DNA of 64,000 nucleotides from JAWHQP01 sp032586195. Lineage in GTDB: Bacteria > Pseudomonadota > Gammaproteobacteria > Enterobacterales > Pasteurellaceae. Where the stretch lies: NCBI GenBank assembly GCA_032586195.1, contig JAWHQP010000006.1:62001-126000 (forward strand), given 5' to 3'. Shown in pieces: positions 1 through 8,975 of the stretch. The notes under the pieces are model-generated. The model made no database searches and was not told the origin of the DNA. It saw only the letters and a program-made list of their open reading frames with translations. Every line of letters starts with the position of its first letter. Positions within the stretch are counted from its first letter, which is position 1. Made by a program: the position numbers and the translations under genes.

Positions 1-504
1 CAGTTCAGCACCGCCATAACCTAATTCCATTCCGTTTTTATCTAATAATTTTACTCCTAAAGCCTGAAGCATACCGGCACCGCCATCATTGGTCGCACTA
101 CCGCCTAAGCCGATAATAAAATGCCTCGCTCCTTTATCCAGAGCGGATAAAATAAGTTCTCCCACTCCGTAAGTAGTGGTAATACAAGGATTACGCTTTT
201 CTATAGGAACCTGTTCTAAGCCGCTTGCCGCGGCAATTTCAATAAATGCGGTCGAATTATCTTGTGATAATCCCCAAAATGCTTCTATAGTTTCACCTAA
301 TGTTCCAATGACATTAAGCTTAATAAATTGGCCATCTGTTGCTTCTACCATTGTGGTAACCGTACCTTCTCCGCCATCGGCAACAGGTACTTTTATATAT
401 TCAGCCTGCGGAAAAATTTGCTTAAAACCTTCTTCAATTTTATTTGCAACTTGCATAGCCGAAAGGCTTTCTTTATAAGAATCTGGTGCAATAACAACTT
501 TCAT
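1..504 (-). CDS. garK: Glycerate kinase GarK (3' part cut by window edge)
   Basis: Phosphorylates D-glycerate to 2-phosphoglycerate, the last step of the glucarate/galactarate pathway. The first 168 residues are visible; the gene runs off the left edge. The protein begins MKVVIAPDSYKES, the usual start of the GarK/GlxK family, and contains the family's VADGGEGT and GLGGSATNDGG stretches. It lies 87 bp downstream of garR on the same strand, so garL-garR-garK reads as one operon. Family is clear; the choice of substrate isomer and product position (2-phosphoglycerate) comes from the E. coli GarK relatives. Confidence 0.9.
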   Translation of the reverse strand, partial: MKVVIAPDSYKESLSAMQVANKIEEGFKQIFPQAEYIKVPVADGGEGTVTTMVEATDGQFIKLNVIGTLGETIEAFWGLSQDNSTAFIEIAAASGLEQVPIEKRNPCITTTYGVGELILSALDKGARHFIIGLGGSATNDGGAGMLQALGVKLLDKNGMELGYGGAEL

Positions 505-591
505 ATTTTTTCCTATTATTTTAGTTATAAGATGTTGTGGTAAGTAGTAGATGCAGCAAGATGACCGGAGCTACTGCATCTACTCAACTTA

Positions 592-1479
592 TTAGAAACG
601 TTTGATTTCCGTATCCGCTAATTTTTCGTAGTAACGAGCCAAAGCGCTATGATCCAATTGATCATCACCGGCTATTTTTAATGCTTGCATCATTTCCATC
701 ACGACAGCAGTCAATGGCAGATATGCTCCCACACCGTGAGAAGTATCCAGTGCGTTAGTTAAATCTTTAATGTGAAGATCAATGCGGAAACCCGGTTTAA
801 AATTACGATCAAGCACCATCGGTGCTTTCGCATCTAACACGGTACTGCCTGCCAAACCACCCCGAATGGCCTGATATACTAATTCGGGATCAACTCCCGC
901 CTTCGTAGCCAGCATTAATGCTTCCGACATTGCCGCAATGTTTAGCGCTACAATGACTTGGTTGGCCAATTTAGTTACATTACCGGCTCCAATGCTGCCC
1001 GTATAAACTACAGAACCCGCCATTGCCTTCATAATATCGTAATATTTGTCAAAGATATCTTTTTTACCGCCGACCATCACCGACAACGTACCGTCAATTG
1101 CTTTGGGTTCTCCGCCGCTTACCGGAGCGTCGAGCATTTCGATCCCATGTTTTTCCAATTCCGCATAAATTTCACGGCTTGCCAGTGGAGCGATAGAACT
1201 CATATCAATAAGCACGCTACCTTTTTTAGCCCCTTCAATTACGCCGTTCTCACCTAATACGGCTGATTTAACGTGTGGCGAGTTGGGTAGCATAGTGATA
1301 ATTACATCTGTTTGTTCGGCAACTTCTTTGGAATTCGCTGCTGCGGTGGCGCCCGCCGCCACAACATCTTTTACCGCTTCTTGATTAAAGTCCGTTACAA
1401 CCAAGGAGTAACCCGCTTTAAGAAGGTTTTTACTCATTGGGCGACCCATGATACCTAATCCGATAAATCCGATTTTCAT
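592..1479 (-). CDS. garR: Tartronate semialdehyde reductase GarR
   Basis: NAD(P)H-dependent reductase that converts tartronate semialdehyde, released by GarL, to D-glycerate. The N-terminal Rossmann motif GFIGLGIMG follows directly after the start. The 3-hydroxyisobutyrate dehydrogenase family signature DAPVSGGEPKA and the catalytic lysine segment GNVTKLANQ are present. An in-frame start 24 bp upstream exists, but the ATG at 1479 is preceded by AGAGGA at good spacing and matches the family's usual N-terminus, giving 295 aa. Sits between garL (51 bp upstream) and garK. Confidence 0.93.
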   Translation of the reverse strand: MKIGFIGLGIMGRPMSKNLLKAGYSLVVTDFNQEAVKDVVAAGATAAANSKEVAEQTDVIITMLPNSPHVKSAVLGENGVIEGAKKGSVLIDMSSIAPLASREIYAELEKHGIEMLDAPVSGGEPKAIDGTLSVMVGGKKDIFDKYYDIMKAMAGSVVYTGSIGAGNVTKLANQVIVALNIAAMSEALMLATKAGVDPELVYQAIRGGLAGSTVLDAKAPMVLDRNFKPGFRIDLHIKDLTNALDTSHGVGAYLPLTAVVMEMMQALKIAGDDQLDHSALARYYEKLADTEIKRF

Positions 1480-1530
1480 AGTTTGTCCTCTTTCATTTAA
1501 CAAGTTTAGGAGATATAAATTGCAAGCAAT

Positions 1531-2301
1531 TTACTTTTTAAAAATATTACATAATTTTTGAGTAGCTGCACGAAACACGCCAAGATCACTACCAACCGCG
1601 ACAAAAGTCGCGCCCCATTCTAAATAGCGTCTTGCGTCTTCTTCTATCGGAGCAAGAATACCCGCCGGCTTATTATGTTTTTTGGCAGCCTCAAAAATAT
1701 GTCTAATTACTTTCTGTACTTCCGGATGATTCGGTTGACCTAAATAACCTAAAGCGGCAGAAAGGTCTCCCGGTCCTACAAAAAGACAATCAACTCCCTC
1801 AACTGCAGCGATTTCATCCACATTATCAACACCTAATTGACTTTCAATCTGAACAATAACGCCGATGTTGTCGTTAATAACTTTGAAATAATCCGGTATG
1901 GTGGCATAACCGTTATTGCGATGTGATACCGAAACTCCCCGAATACCCACCGGAGGATAACGCGTGGAGGCTACTGCCTGCAGAGCGTCTTTCTTAGTTT
2001 CCACATAAGGCACTAAAATATTATAAAATCCGATATCAAGTAAACGTTTTATAATAGCAGGTTCATTCTCAGGTGGGCGCACGATCGGCATACTACGGCT
2101 ATCTTTCAGCGCCATTAATTGCGGGATAAATGATAGAACATCATTCGGCGCGTGTTCACCATCTAATAATAACCAATCAAACCCGGCTAATCCCAATACT
2201 TCCGTTGAAATAGGACTTCCCAACGCTGACCAGCATCCTATTAATGTTTCACCATTTAACAGTTTACGACGAAATTCATTCGGTACATATTTTTCATTCA
2301 T
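1531..2301 (-). CDS. garL: 5-keto-4-deoxy-D-glucarate aldolase GarL
   Basis: Class II (metal-dependent) aldolase of the HpcH/HpaI family, 256 aa. It cleaves 5-keto-4-deoxy-D-glucarate, the product of glucarate dehydratase, to pyruvate and tartronate semialdehyde. Visible motifs are LLLDGEHAPND near residue 45, VQIESQLGVDN with the metal-binding Glu, and LFVGPGDLSAALG with the metal-binding Asp. First gene of the minus-strand garLRK operon, transcribed divergently from gudP. Other HpcH/HpaI aldolases have close sequences, but the neighbours make GarL by far the likeliest identity. Confidence 0.93.
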   Translation of the reverse strand: MNEKYVPNEFRRKLLNGETLIGCWSALGSPISTEVLGLAGFDWLLLDGEHAPNDVLSFIPQLMALKDSRSMPIVRPPENEPAIIKRLLDIGFYNILVPYVETKKDALQAVASTRYPPVGIRGVSVSHRNNGYATIPDYFKVINDNIGVIVQIESQLGVDNVDEIAAVEGVDCLFVGPGDLSAALGYLGQPNHPEVQKVIRHIFEAAKKHNKPAGILAPIEEDARRYLEWGATFVAVGSDLGVFRAATQKLCNIFKK

Positions 2302-2362
2302 TATTCTGTCCTCAAATAATTTATCTGTAAAAAAGTCTAATTAGTTTAATTTAAATAAGCAC

Positions 2363-2376
2363 TGTGCTAATGCATA
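2363..2376. promoter_or_regulatory. Candidate regulator half-palindrome TGTGC-TAAT-GCATA
   Basis: Imperfect copy of the TGTGC-N4-GCACA element found at 2523. A further half-site, GCACAAA, lies at 2414. All sit in the 346-bp divergent space between garL and gudP, so they could bind the sugar-diacid activator (CdaR type) expected for this pathway. No cdaR gene is in the window; the link is an inference. Confidence 0.35.
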
Positions 2377-2500
2377 AACATTAACCCTTTCTCAGCAGAT
2401 AAAATATGGAAATGCACAAATTATTAACGTACATTCTAAAACCTCAATAAAAATAATCTCCAGTCTATTTATATAGTACACAACAAGACTAAATATTTTT

Positions 2501-2516
2501 TGTGACTTTGATCACA
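2501..2516. promoter_or_regulatory. CRP-cAMP binding site (garL/gudP divergent region)
   Basis: TGTGA-CTTTGA-TCACA is a perfect match to the CRP core palindrome. It lies 132 bp before the gudP start and 200 bp before the garL start, so it could serve both operons and bring them under catabolite control. The rest of the 2302-2647 spacer is AT-rich and contains no gene. Confidence 0.75.
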
Positions 2517-2522
2517 TTTACC

Positions 2523-2536
2523 TGTGCCAACGCACA
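2523..2536. promoter_or_regulatory. Inverted repeat TGTGC-CAAC-GCACA, candidate diacid-regulator site
   Basis: Perfect 5-bp-arm palindrome followed by AAATA, only 6 bp from the CRP site. A similar element occurs at 2363-2376 and a half-site at 2414. Position next to CRP in front of gudP suggests a pathway-specific activator site; the binding protein is not known from this sequence. Confidence 0.4.
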
Positions 2537-2647
2537 AATATTTTCCAAAAATTCAATTCATATTCTTTCTTTTCGTCAATTATTTCACTATTTCTATTTT
2601 TTATAATGCAATTAATAAATGCTACTGAAATATATAGGAGATATCTT

Positions 2648-3994
2648 ATGGTTATGACAAACTTACGTCGTAAAATTTGCGGCTTTCATGAAGATAGATC
2701 TAACGTACGTTGGGGAATTGTCGTTCTACTCTTTCTGGTCACTGCCATAAACTATGGTGATCGTGCCACTCTCGCTATTGCGGGTAAGCCGATGTCGGAT
2801 GTTCTCGGTATTGATGCCGGCGGTATGGGATGGGTATTTTCGGCATTCTCCTGGGCTTATGTATTAGGTCAATTACCCGGAGGTTGGTTATTAGATCGTT
2901 TCGGCTCTAAAAAAGTTTATTTCTTCGGTATCCTATTCTGGTCAATTTTCACGTTATTACAAGGAGCCGTAGGTCTGTTTTCCGGAGCTTGGGCATTGAT
3001 CATTTTATTCTCCTTGCGTTTTTTAGTAGGTCTTGCCGAGTCACCGTCATTCCCCGGTAACAGCCGTATTGCTGCAGCATGGTTTCCTGCGAAAGAACGT
3101 GCGACGGCAGTCGCTATATTTAATTCGGCTCAATATTTCGCTACGGTAATCTTTGCGCCGATTATGGGTTGGCTAACCACAGAAGTCGGTTGGGAATCCG
3201 TGTTTATCTTCATGGGGGGAATCGGATTATTAATTGGTATCGTATGGTTAAAAGTAATCTATCCACCCAAACAACATCCTTATATATCTAAACAAGAATT
3301 AGACTATATTGAAGCGGGCGGAGCTTTAACCAATATGGACCAATTCCAAGAATCCGGCAAAAACGAAGGCCCTAAACTCGGATATATCAAGCAATTATTA
3401 AAAAACCGAATGATGATCGGCGTATATTTAGGTCAATACTGTATCAACTGCTTAACCTTTTTCTTTATAACGTGGTTTCCCGTATATCTCGCAACCGAAC
3501 GCGGCCTGGACTTAAAATCCGTAGGTTTTATCGCAGCAATTCCCGCAATCTGCGGCTTCTTGGGAGGACTAACCGGTGGTGTAATTTCCGATGCTTTAAT
3601 GAAAAAGACACATTCATTGGCAATTGCCCGTAAAACCCCTATCGTATGCGGTATGTTGTTATCAATGACGATGGTTATCTGTAATTACGTTGATTCAATC
3701 TATCTCGTTGTACTGTTTATGTCATTAGCATTTTTTGGTAAAGGCGTGGGAGCATTGGGATGGGCGGTAATGGCGGATACCGCGCCGAAAGAAATCAGCG
3801 GATTGGCCGGTGGCTTATTTAATATGTGCGGCAATATTTCAGGTATTTTATCTCCAATCGCAATCGGTTATATCGTAAAACATACCGGCCACTTTGAATA
3901 TGCATTGGTCTTCGTTGCAGCGCATGCATTAATCGCGGCATTCAGTTTCTTATTTATCGTCGGACCAATTAACCGTATGGAATTAAAAAAATAG
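2648..3994 (+). CDS. gudP: D-glucarate/galactarate MFS transporter GudP
   Basis: Twelve-helix major facilitator of the anion:cation symporter branch that imports D-glucarate with protons. Visible are the early ITAINYGDRATLA-like segment (here TAINYGDRATLAIAG), the MFS loop motif GWLLDRFGSKK, and the second-half loop GGVISD. The ATG at 2648 is chosen because AGGAG lies 7 nt before it; the reading frame is open for another 42 bp upstream but without a ribosome site. Length is then 448 aa, normal for GudP/GarP. First gene of gudP-gudX-gudD. Confidence 0.92.
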   Translation: MVMTNLRRKICGFHEDRSNVRWGIVVLLFLVTAINYGDRATLAIAGKPMSDVLGIDAGGMGWVFSAFSWAYVLGQLPGGWLLDRFGSKKVYFFGILFWSIFTLLQGAVGLFSGAWALIILFSLRFLVGLAESPSFPGNSRIAAAWFPAKERATAVAIFNSAQYFATVIFAPIMGWLTTEVGWESVFIFMGGIGLLIGIVWLKVIYPPKQHPYISKQELDYIEAGGALTNMDQFQESGKNEGPKLGYIKQLLKNRMMIGVYLGQYCINCLTFFFITWFPVYLATERGLDLKSVGFIAAIPAICGFLGGLTGGVISDALMKKTHSLAIARKTPIVCGMLLSMTMVICNYVDSIYLVVLFMSLAFFGKGVGALGWAVMADTAPKEISGLAGGLFNMCGNISGILSPIAIGYIVKHTGHFEYALVFVAAHALIAAFSFLFIVGPINRMELKK

Positions 3995-4038
3995 ATATAA
4001 ATAGATTAGTACCGCTATATAAAAGGGAGGATAAAATT

Positions 4039-5376
4039 ATGAATACTCAATCAGTTCCGCTGATTACCAAAATGCAGGTTATTCCCGTTGCCGGTCACGA
4101 TAGTATGTTAATGAACGTAGGAGGAGCCCATTCCCCTTATTTTACCCGCAACATCGTTATTCTTACGGATAACGCCGGTCATACGGGAGTAGGTGAAGCG
4201 CCCGGGGGAGAGACTATTTTAAATGCGTTACAAGAGGCCATTCCATATGTAGAAGGACGCCCGATATCCATTTTGAACCGCATAGTAACAGATATGCATA
4301 ATGGTTATCTTGATGCCGATTATGATACTTTCGGCAAGGGCGCCTGGACATTTGAATTACGCGTTAACGCGGTTGCCGCACTGGAAGCCGCCCTCCTTGA
4401 TCTAATGGGACAATTTCTGCATGTTCCCGTTGCTGAGCTGCTTGGCCCGGGAAAACAACGTGATGAAGTTACCGTTTTAGGCTATTTATTTTATATCGGT
4501 GACGACAAAATTACGTATTTACCTTATCAACAGCCGGTATCGGGGAAACACGAATGGTATAAAATCCGACGACAAAAAGCGATGAACACGCAATCCGTGC
4601 TTGAATTAGCCGCCGCTTCCAAAGATCGTTACGGTTTCAAGGATTTTAAACTTAAAGGAGGCGTATTTGAGGGACAAAAAGAAATTGAAACGGTTAAAGA
4701 ACTGAAAAAACATTTCCCGGACGCAAGGATTACACTCGATCCGAATGGTTGCTGGTCACTGGATGAGGCAGTTCAATTATGTAAAGGACTTAATGACATA
4801 CTGACATACGCGGAAGACCCTTGCGGTGCCGAAAACGGCTATTCGGGACGAGAAATTATGTCCGAATTCCGTAAAGCGACCGGCATCCCTACCGCCACCA
4901 ATATGATCGCGACAAACTGGCGTGAAATGGGACATGCCATAATGTTACAAGCTGTTGATATTCCGCTTGCGGATCCTCATTTCTGGACATTAAGCGGTGC
5001 CAGCCGTGTCGCGCAATTATGTCATGAATGGGGATTGACTTGGGGTTGTCATTCCAACAACCACTTTGATATCTCTCTTGCCATGTTTACTCATGTAGGC
5101 GCAAGTGCTCCGGGCAATCCGACGGCATTGGATACCCATTGGATTTGGCAGGAAGGTGATTTCTACCTAACCAAAAACCCACTGGAAATCAAAGACGGTA
5201 AGATCAAGCTGAATGACAAACCCGGTTTAGGCATTGAACTTAATATGGAACATGTCTTACAAGCCCACGAGCTATATAAAAAGCTTCCCTGCGGTGCACG
5301 TAATGATGGTATCCCGATGCAATTTTATTATCCGGGCTGGAAATTTGATCGAAAACGTCCGGCAATGGTTCGTTAA
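4039..5376 (+). CDS. gudX: Glucarate dehydratase-related protein GudX
   Basis: Enolase-superfamily protein of 445 aa, a tandem paralogue of gudD. It keeps the catalytic apparatus: the KxK motif in FKLKGG, the metal-ligand segment LDPNG, AEDPCG and TNMIAT, and the catalytic histidine segment WGCHSNNHFD. In GudD the residue before that histidine is Ser, here Cys. Known E. coli GudX has the same gene position and poor activity with glucarate; whether this one is active cannot be told from sequence. The ribosome site GGGAGG lies 8 nt before the start; gudP ends 44 bp upstream. Confidence 0.88.
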   Translation: MNTQSVPLITKMQVIPVAGHDSMLMNVGGAHSPYFTRNIVILTDNAGHTGVGEAPGGETILNALQEAIPYVEGRPISILNRIVTDMHNGYLDADYDTFGKGAWTFELRVNAVAALEAALLDLMGQFLHVPVAELLGPGKQRDEVTVLGYLFYIGDDKITYLPYQQPVSGKHEWYKIRRQKAMNTQSVLELAAASKDRYGFKDFKLKGGVFEGQKEIETVKELKKHFPDARITLDPNGCWSLDEAVQLCKGLNDILTYAEDPCGAENGYSGREIMSEFRKATGIPTATNMIATNWREMGHAIMLQAVDIPLADPHFWTLSGASRVAQLCHEWGLTWGCHSNNHFDISLAMFTHVGASAPGNPTALDTHWIWQEGDFYLTKNPLEIKDGKIKLNDKPGLGIELNMEHVLQAHELYKKLPCGARNDGIPMQFYYPGWKFDRKRPAMVR

Positions 5377-5419
5377 CCCGAGCAGTATGCGAAATAATAA
5401 TCCGAGCGATATCTCAAAA

Positions 5420-5428
5420 AAGTGCGGT
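5420..5428 (+). repeat. DNA uptake signal sequence
   Basis: Exact AAGTGCGGT in the 107-bp gudX-gudD spacer. It is followed by the T-rich stretch and GAGTTTT typical of the extended Haemophilus-type signal. Confidence 0.9.
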
Positions 5429-5483
5429 GCTTTTTTTCGGAGTTTTATCAAATTAGCAATTTAGACAAGAAAGAGGTTTACTT

Positions 5484-6812
5484 ATGAACACGCCAATTAT
5501 TACCGAAATGCAGGTTATTCCTGTAGCCGGTCACGACAGCATGTTACTTAACCTGAGTGGAGCGCATTCGCCCTACTTCACACGTAACATCGTTATTTTA
5601 AAAGACAATGACGGGAATACCGGTGTCGGTGAAGTACCGGGAGGTGAAAAAATCCGTCAGACATTAGAAGAAGCCAAGCCGTTGGTTATCGGCAAAACAA
5701 TAGGTGAATACAAAAATGTAATGACCCTTGTTCGCAATACATTCAATAACCGTGACACCGGAGGCCGCGGTTTACAAACTTTCGATTTGCGTACCGCTAT
5801 TCACGTGGTAACGGCGATTGAAGCCGCTATGTTAGATCTGCTGGGGCAATATTTAGGTGTAACCGTCGCGACATTATTAGGTGACGGTCAACAGCGTGAG
5901 GCGGTAGAAGTGTTAGGTTATTTATTCTTTATCGGTGATCGCAAAAAAACCTCTCTCGCCTACCAAAGCCAGGAAAATGACCCGTGCGAATGGTATCGTA
6001 TTCGTCACGAACAGGCGTTAACGCCGGAATCCATCGCCCGCCTCGCCGAAGCGGCATATGAAAAATACGGTTTCAGAGATTTCAAGCTTAAAGGCGGCGT
6101 ATTAAACGGCTTTGAAGAAGCCGAAGCCGTTACCGCAATTAAAAAAGCTTTCCCTAAAGCACGCGTTACACTGGATCCTAACGGTGCATGGTCATTGGAC
6201 GAAGCAATCAAAATCGGAAAATCATTAAAAAATGTTTTAGCTTATGCGGAAGATCCTTGCGGTGCCGAACAAGGGTATTCAGGTCGGGAAATTATGTCCG
6301 AATTCCGTCGCGCGACGGGTTTACCGACGGCGACAAACATGATCGCGACAGACTGGCGCCAAATGGGACACGCTATTTCATTACAATCCGTCGATATTCC
6401 GCTGGCTGATCCCCACTTCTGGACAATGCAGGGCTCCGTTCGTGTCGCGCAGATGTGTAATGAATGGGGTTTGACTTGGGGTTCACATTCCAATAATCAC
6501 TTTGATATTTCACTAGCCATGTTCACTCATGTCGCGGCGGCGGCACCGGGAAATATTACCGCGATCGATACCCATTGGATCTGGCAAGAAGGAAACCAAC
6601 GCTTAACCAAAGAACCGTTACAAATCAAAGGCGGATTGATTGAAGTGCCTAAAAAGCCGGGATTAGGTATTGAATTGGATATGGCGCAAGTAATGAAAGC
6701 AAACGAACTGTATAAAAGTATGGGATTAGGCGCTCGAGATGACGCAATAGCAATGCAATTTTTAATTCCTAACTGGAAATTTGACAATAAAAAGCCTTGT
6801 CTGGTACGTTAA
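5484..6812 (+). CDS. gudD: D-glucarate dehydratase GudD
   Basis: Removes water from D-glucarate (and L-idarate) to give 5-keto-4-deoxy-D-glucarate, which GarL then cleaves. Mandelate-racemase/enolase fold, 442 aa, the normal family length. Catalytic KxK (FKLKGG), metal-binding Asp in LDPNGAW, Glu in AEDPCG, Asn in TNMIAT, and the His of WGSHSNNHFD are all present. AGAGG precedes the ATG. It is closely similar to GudX throughout, so the two arose by duplication. Confidence 0.94.
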   Translation: MNTPIITEMQVIPVAGHDSMLLNLSGAHSPYFTRNIVILKDNDGNTGVGEVPGGEKIRQTLEEAKPLVIGKTIGEYKNVMTLVRNTFNNRDTGGRGLQTFDLRTAIHVVTAIEAAMLDLLGQYLGVTVATLLGDGQQREAVEVLGYLFFIGDRKKTSLAYQSQENDPCEWYRIRHEQALTPESIARLAEAAYEKYGFRDFKLKGGVLNGFEEAEAVTAIKKAFPKARVTLDPNGAWSLDEAIKIGKSLKNVLAYAEDPCGAEQGYSGREIMSEFRRATGLPTATNMIATDWRQMGHAISLQSVDIPLADPHFWTMQGSVRVAQMCNEWGLTWGSHSNNHFDISLAMFTHVAAAAPGNITAIDTHWIWQEGNQRLTKEPLQIKGGLIEVPKKPGLGIELDMAQVMKANELYKSMGLGARDDAIAMQFLIPNWKFDNKKPCLVR

Positions 6813-6830
6813 TCATCAATTGGCAAACCG

Positions 6831-6856
6831 AATGCTCACCACAGGTGAGCATTTTT
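6831..6856 (+). terminator. Rho-independent terminator of gudPXD
   Basis: Perfect 10-bp stem AATGCTCACC / GGTGAGCATT with loop ACA, followed by TTTTT. It lies 18 bp after gudD and separates it from the next gene. Confidence 0.9.
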
Positions 6857-6890
6857 ACCATCAATTAAACTTCATAAAGGCACTTACGGT

Positions 6891-7742
6891 ATGAGACAAA
6901 TCACATTAAAAAATGGCGATAAAATAAACAAGCTAGGTATGGGAACCTGGTTTATGGGAGAAAATCAGACCATGCGTCAGGAAGAAATCGCCGCTTTACG
7001 CTATGGCATTGAACACGGGGTAAATTTAATCGATACGGCGGAAATGTATGGTAACGGACGTTCTGAACGCCTGATTGGAGAAGCCATCGCGCCTTTTGCC
7101 AGAGAATCACTTTATTTAATATCCAAGGTATTGCCATCAAACGCCAATAAACGCCGAATGGAACAGTCGTGCAACGCTTCGCTCGCGGCATTGAATACCG
7201 ATTATATTGACATGTATTTATATCACTGGCGCGGCGGCACCCCATTGGAAGAAACGGTTGATATGTTAGAGCACCTGAAGGGAAAAGGAAAAATCCGGGC
7301 CTGGGGCGTATCCAATTTTGATGTTGAAGATATGCAAGAACTGCTAGAGTTACCGGCCGGAAAGCATTGTCAAATAAACGAGGTACTTTTTCATTTAGGT
7401 TCCAGAGGTATTGAATACGCACTGAAACCGTTGCAAGACAAAAAAGGCATTCCGACTCTGGCCTATTGCCCTTTAGCTCAGGCAGGCTCATTGCAGCGGA
7501 AATTACTTCGTAATCCGGAAGTCAATAAAATTGCCCAAGAATTAAATTGTTCGGTCTATCAGGTACTCTTATTATTTGTGTTATCGCAACCCAATATGAT
7601 TGCAATTCCCAAAGCCTCGAAACTATCTCATATGCAAGAGAATATTGCCTGTTTGGAAATGAAACTGGAACCGAACCAATTGGCGCGTCTGAACGCGGCA
7701 TTTCCTTCTCCAACCGGGCGAACCCGCTTGGATATCGTCTAA
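6891..7742 (+). CDS. Aldo/keto reductase, YeaE-like
   Basis: Cytosolic NADPH-dependent oxidoreductase with a TIM-barrel fold, 283 aa. The AKR catalytic tetrad is visible: Asp48 and Tyr53 (IDTAEMY), Lys79 (ISKV) and His112 (LYHW). The segment HLGSRGIEYAL and the ending resemble E. coli YeaE, a methylglyoxal/aldehyde reductase. It follows the glucarate genes but is cut off by a strong terminator, so it is probably a separate unit. Its substrate cannot be deduced; a role in reducing reactive aldehydes is the family's usual one. Confidence 0.85.
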   Translation: MRQITLKNGDKINKLGMGTWFMGENQTMRQEEIAALRYGIEHGVNLIDTAEMYGNGRSERLIGEAIAPFARESLYLISKVLPSNANKRRMEQSCNASLAALNTDYIDMYLYHWRGGTPLEETVDMLEHLKGKGKIRAWGVSNFDVEDMQELLELPAGKHCQINEVLFHLGSRGIEYALKPLQDKKGIPTLAYCPLAQAGSLQRKLLRNPEVNKIAQELNCSVYQVLLLFVLSQPNMIAIPKASKLSHMQENIACLEMKLEPNQLARLNAAFPSPTGRTRLDIV

Positions 7743-7748
7743 GCGATA

Positions 7749-7821
7749 AAGTGCGGTGTTAAAAAACCGAGTTTTGAAAAGCCCGACCAATATAAAAAGT
7801 CGCAAAAACGACACCGCACTT
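7749..7821. repeat. Inverted pair of DNA uptake signals
   Basis: AAGTGCGGT at 7749-7757 and its complement ACCGCACTT at 7813-7821 flank 55 bp just after the aldo/keto reductase. The long loop makes this a weak terminator at best. Confidence 0.8.
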
Positions 7822-7879
7822 TGTACGGCTAAGCGATTCCTTTCCTTATATATTTCTCACTATTGCGCATTTTTACCGA

Positions 7880-7898
7880 GAGCGTTATGCTAATGCTC
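7880..7898. promoter_or_regulatory. Candidate operator palindrome upstream of molA
   Basis: GAGCGTTA-TGC-TAATGCTC has 8-bp arms with one mismatch and lies 24 bp before the molA start, overlapping where transcription would begin. A metal- or molybdate-responsive repressor would fit, but no such binding can be shown from the sequence. Confidence 0.35.
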
Positions 7899-7922
7899 CT
7901 GTCAAACTAAAAGGAAATTTCC

Positions 7923-8975
7923 GTGAAATTCAAACCAGTATTTTTTAAAGCCGCCTTCCTGGCTGTCGCGCTTGCCTGTTCCGGCTATGCCCTCGCCGAT
8001 CGTCAGATCACCGACCAATTAGGCAGACAGGTGACTATTCCTGATAAAGTCAATCGTGTGGTGGCATTGCAGCATCAAACCGCCAATCTGCTAGTACAAT
8101 TAAAGGCAAAGGATAAAATCGTCGGTCTGCTGTCCAGCTGGAAAAAACAACTCGGCGCCGGCTATGTCCGCCTTGCTCCCGAATTCGCTTCATTGCCTAT
8201 GCCCGGCGATCTGAACCAAGTCAATATCGAAAGCCTGCTTGCGTTAAAACCACAAGTGGTGTTTGTTGCCAATTATGCGCCGAGAGAAATGATCGAACAA
8301 ATTGAACAGACCGGCATCGCCGTGATTGCGATTTCCCTGCGTCAGGATCAGAAAGGCGAGGAAAATAAAGTCAATCCGACCATGAACGATGAAGAAACCG
8401 CCTATAACGAGGGCTTAAAACAAGGCATCAGCCTGATCGGCGAAGTGGTGAACCACCCTGATGACGCCAAAAAACTGATCGATTATACCTTTAGCCAACG
8501 GGCGATTACTGCGGATCGGTTGAAGAATCTGCCGGCGGACAAACGCGTGCGAGTTTATATCGCCAATCCTGATCTCAATACCTATGGTGCCGGTAAATAC
8601 ACGGGGTTAATGATGAAGCACGCGGGGGCGGAAAACGTCGCGGCAAAAGATATTAAAGGCTTTAAACAAGTATCCATCGAACAAGTGCTGAATTGGAATC
8701 CTAGCGTCATCCTGGTGCAGGATCGCTATCCGCAGGTGGTTGAGCAAATCAAAACGGATTCCGCCTGGGCGCCTATCGACGCGGTTAAAAATCAGCGGGT
8801 TTATTTAATGCCCGAATACGCCAAAGCCTGGGGCTACCCGATGCCGGAAGCGTTGGCAATCGGCGAATTATGGCTGGCGAAAAAACTTTATCCCGAGCTC
8901 TTTGCCGACATTGACATGGACGCAAAAGCAAACGCCTATTACCAACAATTCTACGGCATGCCGTACAGCAAATAA
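7923..8975 (+). CDS. molA: Molybdate/tungstate-binding periplasmic protein MolA
   Basis: Substrate-binding subunit of a class II (vitamin B12/siderophore-type fold) ABC importer, 350 aa. A signal peptide ends at about Ala25 (GYALA before DRQ). The order of segments (DRQITDQLGRQVTIPD, VVALQHQT, GLLSSWKKQLG, PEYAKAWGYPMPEA) resembles Haemophilus MolA (HI1472), which binds molybdate and tungstate. It starts at GTG with AAGGA 7 nt upstream. It overlaps molB by one base. An iron-chelate or cobalamin substrate is the main alternative. Confidence 0.78.
   Translation: MKFKPVFFKAAFLAVALACSGYALADRQITDQLGRQVTIPDKVNRVVALQHQTANLLVQLKAKDKIVGLLSSWKKQLGAGYVRLAPEFASLPMPGDLNQVNIESLLALKPQVVFVANYAPREMIEQIEQTGIAVIAISLRQDQKGEENKVNPTMNDEETAYNEGLKQGISLIGEVVNHPDDAKKLIDYTFSQRAITADRLKNLPADKRVRVYIANPDLNTYGAGKYTGLMMKHAGAENVAAKDIKGFKQVSIEQVLNWNPSVILVQDRYPQVVEQIKTDSAWAPIDAVKNQRVYLMPEYAKAWGYPMPEALAIGELWLAKKLYPELFADIDMDAKANAYYQQFYGMPYSK

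Noticed and set aside
6952..7491. 179-codon open frame antisense to the aldo/keto reductase gene
   Set aside because: It lies wholly within a gene with full catalytic residues and has no recognisable motif or ribosome site.
7749..7821. Inverted USS pair after the aldo/keto reductase as a terminator
   Set aside because: The loop is about 55 nt and there is no T tract at the right place, so I list it only as a repeat pair.
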